A model generated the notes under the pieces. That model did not search any database. It saw only the letters and a program-made list of their open reading frames with translations, and was not told the DNA's origin. The translations under genes and the position numbers were made by a program. From NCBI RefSeq assembly GCF_038246755.1, contig NZ_CP134706.1, positions 5,893,501 to 5,957,500 of the forward strand: DNA of 64,000 nt, in the 5' to 3' direction. Shown one piece after another: positions 19,796 through 26,988 of this stretch. Source of the DNA: Micromonospora sp. FIMYZ51. GTDB lineage: Bacteria > Actinomycetota > Actinomycetes > Mycobacteriales > Micromonosporaceae. The number at the start of each line of letters is the position of its first letter. The stretch's first letter is position 1.

Positions 19796-20278
19796 TCATC
19801 TGTCCTGGGTAAACAGGGCGGCGTAGCGGCTGAGGTAGAGCGGCCAGCCTTCGTCGTGGGCGACACCGTCACGCACGGACTCCCAGCCGGGGCCGTGCCG
19901 GTCGAGGTTGCGGTGTTCGAGTTCGACCCGGGTGCGGGTGGGGGTTTCAGCGACGAAGGTGACCTCCACCTCGCTGGCGTTCTCCGGCTCGGTCTCGATC
20001 TGCCACTGCGGGCTGATGTCCCAACTGAACACGACCCGGTGGGGCGGGTCGTAGGCCAGGACGCGGGCCCAGCGGCACTCGCTGCCGTCGGCGCCACGGT
20101 CGTAGATGTGGCCGCCCACCTTCGGCTCGAACACCGTTTCGGCGATCGGGGCACCGAGGAGGTTGTGCTCCGGCGGTTTGAAGTCGCCGAACCGTTCGGT
20201 GAACACGGTGAAGGCCCGCTCGATCGGCGCGTTGACGATGATGTGCCGGCGAACCGCCACGGCCGCTGGTTCGGTCAT
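19796..20278 (-). CDS. SRPBCC (AHSA1-like) protein
   Basis: 160 aa, START/Bet v1-like ligand-binding fold: VRRHIIVNAPIERAFTVFTE at the start, GGHIYDRGADGSECRWARVL in the middle, amphipathic C-terminal helix. Such proteins are commonly encoded with an ArsR regulator; ligands are mostly unknown. Its ATG overlaps the ArsR stop (ATGA), so the two are translated together. Confidence 0.88.
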   Translation of the reverse strand: MTEPAAVAVRRHIIVNAPIERAFTVFTERFGDFKPPEHNLLGAPIAETVFEPKVGGHIYDRGADGSECRWARVLAYDPPHRVVFSWDISPQWQIETEPENASEVEVTFVAETPTRTRVELEHRNLDRHGPGWESVRDGVAHDEGWPLYLSRYAALFTQDR

Positions 20279-20598
20279 GAGTTCTCCTCGGTGGGCTGTT
20301 CGACGACGTCCTGGAAGCTGTCCAGGGCGCGGTTCCAGAACGCCTCAAGCTGATCACGTAGGGCGCTGAGACCGGCGGGATTGAGCCGGTAGACGCGGCG
20401 AGTCCCAACGGCGTGGTCGGTGACCAGTCCGGCGTCTTTGAGGATCTTCAGGTGTTGGGAGACCGCAGGCCGACTGATCGGCAGTTCGTGGGCGAGTTCG
20501 CTGACGGCTCGTGGTCGTTCGGCCAGGCAGGTGACGATGGCGAGCCTGGTGGGGTCGCCCAGAGCTTCCCAGCCCTCCTGGGCTTGGTAAGTAGCCAC
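20275..20598 (-). CDS. ArsR-family winged-helix repressor
   Basis: 107 aa: EALGDPTRLAIVTCLAERP opens the domain and the recognition helix is ISRPAVSQHLKILKDAGLV. No metal-binding cysteine motif (CxC) is seen, matching the subclass paired with SRPBCC proteins. The GTG start at 20598 lies about where transcription should begin from the promoter at 20606-20635, suggesting a leaderless mRNA. It probably represses itself through the palindrome at 20603-20620. Confidence 0.9.
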   Translation of the reverse strand: MATYQAQEGWEALGDPTRLAIVTCLAERPRAVSELAHELPISRPAVSQHLKILKDAGLVTDHAVGTRRVYRLNPAGLSALRDQLEAFWNRALDSFQDVVEQPTEENS

Positions 20599-20602
20599 GA
20601 AC

Positions 20603-20635
20603 GGTAAGCTACGACTTACCGATGCTCTTGGTCAA
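20603..20635 (-). promoter_or_regulatory. Promoter and operator of the ArsR-SRPBCC operon
   Basis: On the minus strand TTGACC (20630-20635) and TAGCTT (20606-20611) are 18 nt apart. The perfect palindrome GGTAAG-N6-CTTACC (20603-20620) overlaps the -10 element, so binding there would block polymerase. A half site GGTAAG recurs inside the first codons. Confidence 0.7.
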
Positions 20636-20658
20636 GGCTGCGGAGCTGGTAAAGCCGA

Positions 20659-20916
20659 TCACCCGCGAGCGAGCTGGTCGACCGTGGCCGCTTTGGGGTT
20701 GACCAGCCATTGACCGCCGACGTGGACGGTAGGCACGGTTTCGTTGCCGTCGGCGACGGCGCGGACGGCCGCCGCCGCTTGAGGGTCGGCCCAGATGTTG
20801 ATCTCGGTGAAAGTCAGGCCACGGCGGCGGAGTCCTCGGCGCAGCAGGTAGCAGTAGGGGCAGCCGGGTCGGCTGTACACGGTGATCGGCGTGTGGGACG
20901 CCTCGGCGTCGGTCAT
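20659..20916 (-). CDS. Glutaredoxin-like (mycoredoxin-type) protein
   Basis: 85 aa, single thioredoxin-fold domain with redox motif CPYC in VYSRPGCPYCYLLRRGL and the cis-Pro region ETVPTVHVGGQWLVNP. Actinobacterial proteins of this size use mycothiol; the active site here is CPYC, where the mycoredoxin I recall has CGYC. The ATG at 20916 is chosen because upstream sequence in the frame looks non-coding. Confidence 0.88.
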   Translation of the reverse strand: MTDAEASHTPITVYSRPGCPYCYLLRRGLRRRGLTFTEINIWADPQAAAAVRAVADGNETVPTVHVGGQWLVNPKAATVDQLARG

Positions 20917-21114
20917 GGCGTGGATTCTCCACTGGGCCGGGTGGCGGTGCCGCAGATGTGCGGAGCAGCCGGACTGCTCGGTCCGGTGGCAGGGATCACC
21001 CTTCTCACCCACGAGCGGCCAGTTCTTCGACCATCGCTCACCGACGCGCGATCAAAGTAGCCATGATCCGGCTCATGGCCGTGCCCGGCTGTGCCCAGCG
21101 GGGCGGCGGAGCCG

Positions 21115-21381
21115 CTAGGAGGCCTGGCGGACGGGCATGTCGGCCAGCCAGACCTCGGCCAGGTCGCTGAGCGGGACGTCGAGGGCCTGGCTGAGGCAGA
21201 CCACGGTGCCGAAGGCAGGTGCGGGAAGGCGGCCCGCCTCGATCTTGCGCAGCGTCTCGGGGGAGATGCCGGCCGCCAGCGCCACCTCGACGAGGCTGCG
21301 GCCGGCCCGCGCGGCCCGCAGGGCGACCCCGAGGCGCTGCCCCGCTGCGATCTGTTCCGCGGTGAGTGGTTGGCGAACCAT
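21115..21381 (-). CDS. XRE-family helix-turn-helix regulator
   Basis: 88 aa; HTH at about residues 12-66 (LGVALRAARAGRSLVEVAL, then ISPETLRKIEAGRLPAPAF). Start ATG at 21381. It is divergent from the methionine aminopeptidase gene across 73 bp, which holds the palindrome GGTATAAAAATACC at 21420-21433, its likely operator. Confidence 0.88.
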   Translation of the reverse strand: MVRQPLTAEQIAAGQRLGVALRAARAGRSLVEVALAAGISPETLRKIEAGRLPAPAFGTVVCLSQALDVPLSDLAEVWLADMPVRQAS

Positions 21382-21419
21382 GCCAGCAGGATATCGCCCC
21401 GGCCCGGGCGAACTGGCGT

Positions 21420-21433
21420 GGTATAAAAATACC
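21420..21433. promoter_or_regulatory. Palindromic operator between XRE gene and map
   Basis: GGTAT-AAAA-ATACC is a perfect dyad in an otherwise G/C-rich gap and contains a TATAAA-like -10 for the map direction. Binding would block map; control by the adjacent XRE protein is inferred. Confidence 0.55.
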
Positions 21434-21454
21434 GCATACGGAGGGGAGGCTGTC

Positions 21455-22273
21455 ATGATCGAACTCAAGTCCGCCGAGGAGCTCGGCCGGATGGCGGTGA
21501 CCGGCCAGTTCGTCGGTGAATTACTCGCCGAGCTGAGCGAGGTCGCCGCGGTCGGCGTCAACCTGATGGACCTCGAACACCACGCCCGCCGCCGGATCTC
21601 CGAGCGCGGCGCCGAATCCTGCTACTGGGACTATGCCCCGTCGTTCGGCCGCGGCCCGTTCCGCAACGTGCTCTGCCTGTCGGTAAACGACGCGGTGCTG
21701 CACGGCCTGCCGCACGACTACCTGCTGCGCGACGGTGACCTGCTCAGCATCGACATGGCCGTCGGCATCGACGGCTGGGTCGCCGACTCCGCCGTCTCCG
21801 TCATCGTCGGCACCCCCGACCCGGCCGACCTGAGGCTGATCGAGGCCACCGAGGTCGCCCTGGCAGCCGCCATCACCGCCGCCCAACCCGGCGGCCGGCT
21901 CGGCGACATCTCCGCCGCCATCGGCGAGGTCGCCCGCTCCTACGGCTACGGCGTCAACGGCGAGTTCGGCGGCCACGGCATCGGCCGCACCATGCACGAG
22001 GCACCGCACGTGCCAAACAACGGGCGCCCTCGCCGTGGCCTGAAACTTCAGCCCGGCCTCGCCATCGCCATCGAGCCCTGGTTCTGCCGCTCCACGGACA
22101 AAATCAAGTTCGACCCGGACGGTTGGACCATCCGCTCCGCCGACGGCTCCCGCACCGCCCACTCCGAACACACGGTCGCCATCACGGACTCCGGCCCCCA
22201 GGTCCTGACCCGCCGCCCCACACGCGACGCCACCTCGGCCGACCCCACCAGAAAGCCCGCATGCACCCCCTGA
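21455..22273 (+). CDS. map: Methionine aminopeptidase, type I
   Basis: 272 aa; removes initiator methionine from new proteins. All five metal ligands are recognisable: Asp in LLSIDMAVG and in WVADSAVS, His in GGHGIGRTMHE, Glu in IAIEPWF and in SEHTVAI. Start ATG at 21455 with GGAGGGGAGG 5-6 nt upstream. This is likely an extra copy rather than the ribosomal-cluster one, given its pairing with an XRE regulator. A Thr/Arg-rich C-terminal tail of about 20 residues is unusual. Confidence 0.93.
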   Translation: MIELKSAEELGRMAVTGQFVGELLAELSEVAAVGVNLMDLEHHARRRISERGAESCYWDYAPSFGRGPFRNVLCLSVNDAVLHGLPHDYLLRDGDLLSIDMAVGIDGWVADSAVSVIVGTPDPADLRLIEATEVALAAAITAAQPGGRLGDISAAIGEVARSYGYGVNGEFGGHGIGRTMHEAPHVPNNGRPRRGLKLQPGLAIAIEPWFCRSTDKIKFDPDGWTIRSADGSRTAHSEHTVAITDSGPQVLTRRPTRDATSADPTRKPACTP

Positions 22274-22326
22274 TCCGGGTCCGCCGGGTCCGCCGCACGC
22301 CGATGTCCCGCATATCATCGAGCACC

Positions 22327-22986
22327 GTGATCGAACGAATCCTGCCGCCGGCCGTGGTGGTGGTCGAGTCCCGCACCGACCCCGACGAGGTCACGCTCTT
22401 CCCCGAGGAGGAGGCGGTAATCGCGAGGGCGGTGCAGAAACGTCGGCGCGAGTTCAGCACGGTGCGCGACTGCGCCCGCCGGGCGCTGGGCCAGCTGGGG
22501 CTGGCGCCGGCACCGATCCTGCCGGGCGTACGGGGTGCGCCGGTCTGGCCGGACGGGGTGGTCGGCAGCATGACCCACTGTGACGGCTACCGTGGCGCGG
22601 CCCTCGCCCGCTCGACCGAGATCGCCAGCATCGGAGTCGACGCCGAGCCACACGCACCGCTGCCGGAGGGCGTGCTCGACGCGATCGCCCTTCCCGACGA
22701 GCGGGTGCGTACCGCGACCCTGACCGCCGGCCAGCCGACGATCTGCTGGGATCGGCTGCTGTTCAGCGCGAAGGAGTCGGTGTACAAGGCGTGGTTTCCG
22801 CTTACCGGCCGGTGGCTGGGGTTCGAGGAGGCGGACATCGAGCTGGACCCGGCCGGCACCTTCGTCGCCCGGTTGCTGGTGCCCGGCCCGCTGCTCGGAG
22901 GCAAGCCGGTGAGCAGCTTCCACGGCCGGTTCCTGATCGACCAGGGCCTGCTGCTCACCACCATCGCCGTACCCCTCGACGGCTGA
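22327..22986 (+). CDS. 4'-phosphopantetheinyl transferase, Sfp type
   Basis: 219 aa. It converts apo carrier proteins of polyketide, peptide or fatty-acid synthases to holo form using CoA. Mg/CoA motifs are clear: GVDAEPHAPL and WDRLLFSAKESVYKAWFPLT, the latter with the W..FS.KES.YK signature. The GTG at 22327 (MIERILPP) gives the N-terminus usual for actinobacterial PPTases; an in-frame ATG at 22303 is possible. No carrier-protein synthase lies in the window, so it probably acts on distant clusters. Confidence 0.93.
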   Translation: MIERILPPAVVVVESRTDPDEVTLFPEEEAVIARAVQKRRREFSTVRDCARRALGQLGLAPAPILPGVRGAPVWPDGVVGSMTHCDGYRGAALARSTEIASIGVDAEPHAPLPEGVLDAIALPDERVRTATLTAGQPTICWDRLLFSAKESVYKAWFPLTGRWLGFEEADIELDPAGTFVARLLVPGPLLGGKPVSSFHGRFLIDQGLLLTTIAVPLDG

Positions 22987-23055
22987 GCCGCCGCGAGGCC
23001 GACCGACGGCGCAACCGCCACGAGAGCCTCCGATGGCTGAGCCGGCGTCGGCCGG

Positions 23056-24462
23056 TCAACCCGTCGGCAGCCGGTTCTTCTGCACCTTGCCCAGGGCGTT
23101 GCGGGGCAGCGCGTCGACCAGCCGTACCTGCCGTGGCCGCTTGTGCACCGACAACTGCCGGGCCACGAAGTCGATCAGCTCCACCTCGCCCACGTCGTCG
23201 CCGACCACGTACGCCGTGACCTGCTGGCCGAGATCCGGATGGGGAGTGCCCACCACGGCGGCCTCCCGAACGCCGGGATGGGCCAGCAGCACCTCCTCGA
23301 CCTCCCCGGCACCGATCCGGTAGCCACCGCTCTTGATCAGGTCGGTGGCGGACCGGCCGATGATCCGGTGCCAGCCATCCGGGCCGATCGTGGCCACGTC
23401 ACCGGTGCGGAACCATCCGTCCGGAGTGTGGCTCGCCTCGTCGGCGTCCGGCCGGTGGAGATAGCCGTCGAAGAGGGTTGGCCCGCGGACCTCAAGTTCC
23501 CCGATCGCGGCACCGTCGGTCGGCAGCGGCTCCCCCCGCTCGTCCACCACCCGGGTCTGCACCCCCGGTAACGGCACCCCGACTGCGCCGGGACGGCGGT
23601 CACCGTCCGCCCGGGCGCTCACCGTGATCAACGTCTCGGTCATCCCGTACCGTTCGACCACCCGGTGGCCGGTGAGCCCGGCCAGGTCGGCGAAGACCGA
23701 GCTGGGTAGGCCCGCGCTGCCCGAGACCAGCAACCGCGCCGCACGCAGCGCCCTGGCCGCGGCCGGATCGGCCGCGATCCGCGACCAGACGGTGGGGACT
23801 CCGAAGTAGAGCGAGCCGGCGGCGGTCGCGTACCGCTCCGGGTGGGGTCGACCCACGTGGCGCAGCCGGCTGCCCACCCGCAGTGGACCCAGTACGCCGA
23901 GCACGAGGCCGTGCACGTGGAACAGCGGCAACCCGTGCACCAGCAGGTCGTCCGGGGTCCAGCGCCACGCCTCGGCGAGCCCGTCGAGGCAGGCGGCGAC
24001 CGCCCGTCGCGAGAGGACGACGCCCTTCGGCGGCCCGGTGGTGCCGCTGGTGTAGAGCACCAGCGCCGTCCGGGCCGGCTCCGGCTCGGCGTACCCGGTG
24101 TCCGAACGTCGCGTCAGGTCGACGGGGATGATCGGCGGCCCCGATCCGTCGCCCCAGCCGGTCCCAGGCGGGGCGAGCATCGCCCGGGCCGCCGAGTCCC
24201 GCAGGATGTGGCCGCGTTCCACCGGGCCGGCGTCCGGCGGCACCGGCACGACCGCCGCGCCGGCCAGCAGCGCGCCGACCACGCCCACCACCGTCTCCAG
24301 GCTGGCGGTCGCCTCGACGGCGACCCGGTCCAGCCCGCGTACGTCGTCGGCGACCGCGGTGGCGAGCTGTCGCAGTTCCACCCAGGACACCGCCCGGTCC
24401 ACGATGCGGACCGCCTCCGGGGACTCGTCGGTGGTGGCGGAGAGCCAGTCGAGCAGCGGCAC
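23056..24462 (-). CDS. Acyl-CoA synthetase (AMP-forming), MatB-like
   Basis: 468 aa ANL-superfamily enzyme: ATP loop YTSGTTGPPKGVV, A5 motif ERYGMTET, A7/A8 GWFRTGD and GRSATDLIKSGGYRIGAGEVE, catalytic lysine near the end in NALGKVQKN. RRPGAVGVPLPGVQ and short length resemble malonyl-CoA ligases of the MatB type; the substrate is not certain. GTG 24462 is chosen: AGAAGG lies 9 nt upstream, whereas the GTG at 24471 would touch it. It follows the LigD-like gene by 14 bp, in the same operon. Confidence 0.9.
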   Translation of the reverse strand: MPLLDWLSATTDESPEAVRIVDRAVSWVELRQLATAVADDVRGLDRVAVEATASLETVVGVVGALLAGAAVVPVPPDAGPVERGHILRDSAARAMLAPPGTGWGDGSGPPIIPVDLTRRSDTGYAEPEPARTALVLYTSGTTGPPKGVVLSRRAVAACLDGLAEAWRWTPDDLLVHGLPLFHVHGLVLGVLGPLRVGSRLRHVGRPHPERYATAAGSLYFGVPTVWSRIAADPAAARALRAARLLVSGSAGLPSSVFADLAGLTGHRVVERYGMTETLITVSARADGDRRPGAVGVPLPGVQTRVVDERGEPLPTDGAAIGELEVRGPTLFDGYLHRPDADEASHTPDGWFRTGDVATIGPDGWHRIIGRSATDLIKSGGYRIGAGEVEEVLLAHPGVREAAVVGTPHPDLGQQVTAYVVGDDVGEVELIDFVARQLSVHKRPRQVRLVDALPRNALGKVQKNRLPTG

Positions 24463-24476
24463 GGCAGTCACCCTTC

Positions 24477-25439
24477 TCAGTCGGTGGCGGCGCGCCGGGC
24501 ACGGGCCCGACGACGCCCCTCGTGCATCGCCTGCACCCGCGGCACCGGAATGCTCCGGCCCTCCGCCACCAGGTCGGCGGGGAGTTGCTGCGGCGGCGGC
24601 ATCAGCTCGGTCCACGGGTCCCGGTCCACCAACAGCTCGGGGACCGTCCGGATGGTGAAGTCGGCAGGTGTCACGGACCCCAGCTCCGGCCAGGGCACCG
24701 GGAAGGAGACCGGCACCCCGGGTCGTAGCCGTGGGCTGTAGACCGACACGACGGTGGCGCCACCGGACCGGGTCGGATCGACGAAGACCTTCCCGCCCCG
24801 GTCCTCCCGGATGAACGCGGTGGTCGCCAGCGCCGGATCCAGCCGCTCCGCGTGCGCCGCGAGGGCCCGGGTGGCCGCGGCCAACTCCTCGGCGTCCGGG
24901 CCGGGGGCGATCGGCACGAAGACGTGCACACCCTTGGCTCCGCTGGTCTTCACCGCACCGGCCAGCCCGGCGTCGTCGAGGGCCTGCCGGACCAGCAACG
25001 CGGCGGCCACCCCGGCGGCGAAGCCGCCGTCGGCGGGCGGGTCGAGGTCGAGCACCAGGTGGGTGGGGCGGCTCAGGTCGTCGACCGTGGCCAGGGTCGG
25101 GTGGTACTCCACCGCCCGCTGGTTGGCGAACCAGAGCAGCGTACGGCGGTCGTCGCAGAGCGCGTACGCGATCTCCCGGCGCGACGCCTCGGCCCAGATC
25201 GGCACCCGGCGTACCCAGTCGGGGGCGTAGTTCGGCAGGTTCTTCTGCATGAACGGTGGCTGGCCCGGACGCACCCGGACCACCGACAGCGGACGGTCCC
25301 GCAGCTGCGGGACGAGGCGGTCGGCGACCGCGTCGAGGTAGTCGACCAGGTCGCGCTTGACCGCGCCGGAGCCGTCGAACAGCACCTGGTCGAGATTGGT
25401 AAGCGCCACACCGTCCCGGGTCTTCTCCGCCCCGCTCAC
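24477..25439 (-). CDS. Stand-alone LigD-type DNA polymerase domain
   Basis: 320 aa, archaeo-eukaryotic primase superfamily. Metal ligands are in LVLDLDPPADGG and the conserved KTSGAKGVHVFVPI is present, as in the polymerase domain of NHEJ ligase LigD. No ligase or nuclease domain is attached and no Ku gene is nearby. Split NHEJ proteins are common in actinomycetes, so a repair role is likely. GTG start at 25439. The stop lies 14 bp before the acyl-CoA synthetase start. Confidence 0.93.
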   Translation of the reverse strand: MSGAEKTRDGVALTNLDQVLFDGSGAVKRDLVDYLDAVADRLVPQLRDRPLSVVRVRPGQPPFMQKNLPNYAPDWVRRVPIWAEASRREIAYALCDDRRTLLWFANQRAVEYHPTLATVDDLSRPTHLVLDLDPPADGGFAAGVAAALLVRQALDDAGLAGAVKTSGAKGVHVFVPIAPGPDAEELAAATRALAAHAERLDPALATTAFIREDRGGKVFVDPTRSGGATVVSVYSPRLRPGVPVSFPVPWPELGSVTPADFTIRTVPELLVDRDPWTELMPPPQQLPADLVAEGRSIPVPRVQAMHEGRRRARARRAATD

Positions 25440-25505
25440 CCGACCACCATCCCGGTCCTACGCCCGGCGGTCAACCGAGACACGTCCCGATCCCGGCATG
25501 CTCGC

Positions 25506-26276
25506 TCAGTTGAGTGGACCTCCGGCGGCGACCGCGGCGAGCAGCCGGGCGGTGTGCGCGCGGGTGGCCGCGTACAGGCCGGAGCCGTAGCTGACCCGGG
25601 CCACCCCGAGGGCGGCCAACTCGGCGATCGTCGGTACTCCGGCACGGGCCAGCACGTTCACCGGCGCCGCCATCGCCTCGACGAAGCTGCCCAGCGCTGC
25701 CGGCTCGGCCAGCACGATCGGGTAGACGCAGTCCGCGCCGGCCGCCAGGTAGCGCCGGCCACGCCGGATCGCCTCGGCGAGCCGCTCGGCCGGCTTCCGG
25801 TCGGGGTGCAGGAAGACGTCCACCCGGGCGTTGAGCACCACCGCCACCCCGGCCGTATCGGCCGCCGCGCGTACTCCGGCCAGCAACTCGGCCTGCTCCT
25901 CGGCGTCCACCAGAGCGCCGGTACGCGGGTCGGAATCCTCCAGGTTGAGCCCGACCGCACCGGCTTCGAGCAGGCGCGTGACCAGCTCGTCCGGCTTCCG
26001 GCCGTACCCCCGCTCCAGGTCGGCGGTGACCGGCACGTCGACCGCCCGGGTGATTCGCGCCACGGCGCCGAACATCTCGTCCAGCGGGAGGTTCTCCCCG
26101 TCGCGGTGGCCGAGCGACTCGGCCACGGCGGCGCTGCCGGTGGCCACGGCCGGGAAACCGGCGTCGGCCACCGCCCGGGCCGAGCCGGCGTCCCACACGT
26201 TGGGCAGGACCAGCGGGTCACCCGGCCGGTGCAGAGCGCGCAGCGCGCTGGCCCGCGCGCTCAGAGAAACGGACAT
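25506..26276 (-). CDS. Isocitrate lyase/PEP mutase family protein
   Basis: 256-aa TIM barrel. VLPNVWDAGSARAVADAGF, VTADLERGYG and LNLEDS are the usual substrate/Mg loops of the small PEP-mutase-like group, which includes oxaloacetate decarboxylase-like and C-C lyase enzymes. The classic KKCGH lyase motif is not seen, so the reaction is unknown. ATG at 26276 is preferred over one ten codons upstream. It diverges from the tetR gene. Confidence 0.85.
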   Translation of the reverse strand: MSVSLSARASALRALHRPGDPLVLPNVWDAGSARAVADAGFPAVATGSAAVAESLGHRDGENLPLDEMFGAVARITRAVDVPVTADLERGYGRKPDELVTRLLEAGAVGLNLEDSDPRTGALVDAEEQAELLAGVRAAADTAGVAVVLNARVDVFLHPDRKPAERLAEAIRRGRRYLAAGADCVYPIVLAEPAALGSFVEAMAAPVNVLARAGVPTIAELAALGVARVSYGSGLYAATRAHTARLLAAVAAGGPLN

Positions 26277-26354
26277 GGGGTGGATTCTCGGGCAGCCGGC
26301 TGGCAAGCCTGAAGGACCAATCCAGGGCGAGTGGCTGTGGGGAACACCACTGAT

Positions 26355-26389
26355 CTGACCGATCGGTCAGCTGCTGACCGATCGGTCAG
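26355..26389. promoter_or_regulatory. Double TetR-type operator
   Basis: Two identical perfect 16-bp palindromes, CTGACCGATCGGTCAG, at 26355-26370 and 26374-26389, offset by 19 bp. They lie directly before the tetR start, 79-114 bp upstream of the divergent PEP-mutase-like gene. TGACCGATCGGTCA matches the common TetR/AcrR operator type. A tandem pair suggests cooperative binding of two dimers. Confidence 0.9.
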
Positions 26390-26403
26390 GCATGCTGGGG
26401 GCC

Positions 26404-26952
26404 ATGGCCCGCACCACCCCGCAGACGCATGGCGAGATCCTGGCCGCTGCGGCCCGCCGCTTCGGCGTCACCGGCTACCGGGGCACCTCCCTACAGGACA
26501 TCGCCGGTGAGGTCGGCTGCTCGAAGGCGGCGGTGCTCTATCACTTCGCCAACAAGGAGGCCATCCTCACCGAGTTGATGGCTCCGGCGATCGAGGTGCT
26601 GCGTTCGCTCGACAAGCGGATCGCGGCCCAGGCAGATCCGGCGTCGGCCCAGCGGGTCGCCGCCGAGGGCTTCGTCGACCTCGCGGTCCGCTTCCGCGGC
26701 GAGATCGCGCTGCTCCGCGGTGAGTTCCCGGAGCTGATGCAACAGCCCGGCTTCGCGCACATCCAACAGATCTCCGAGCGGCTGCTCGACGCGCTCGCCG
26801 GGCGAAGCGCGCGGGCGCCGGCCCGGATCGCCGCGTTCGTGCTGCTCGCCGGCGTCGCCGAGACCTGCGGCGAGTTTGCCGACGTGCCCGACGAGGAACT
26901 GCGCAGATCGCTGCTGACGCTGCTGCGACGGGCCCTGGAACCCGTCAACTGA
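26404..26952 (+). CDS. TetR-family repressor of the MMPL exporter
   Basis: 182 aa; N-terminal HTH (TSLQDIAGEVGCSKAAVLYHFANKE, residues about 30-55), then a ligand-binding helical domain. ATG 26404 follows GGGGGCC; an ATG at 26392 would overlap the second operator. It lies 36 bp upstream of the MMPL pump in the same direction and directly behind the double palindrome, so autoregulation and ligand-induced pump expression are expected. Confidence 0.92.
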   Translation: MARTTPQTHGEILAAAARRFGVTGYRGTSLQDIAGEVGCSKAAVLYHFANKEAILTELMAPAIEVLRSLDKRIAAQADPASAQRVAAEGFVDLAVRFRGEIALLRGEFPELMQQPGFAHIQQISERLLDALAGRSARAPARIAAFVLLAGVAETCGEFADVPDEELRRSLLTLLRRALEPVN

Positions 26953-26988
26953 CCCGTTCCACAAGCAACTACCGAGGGAAAGGACCTC

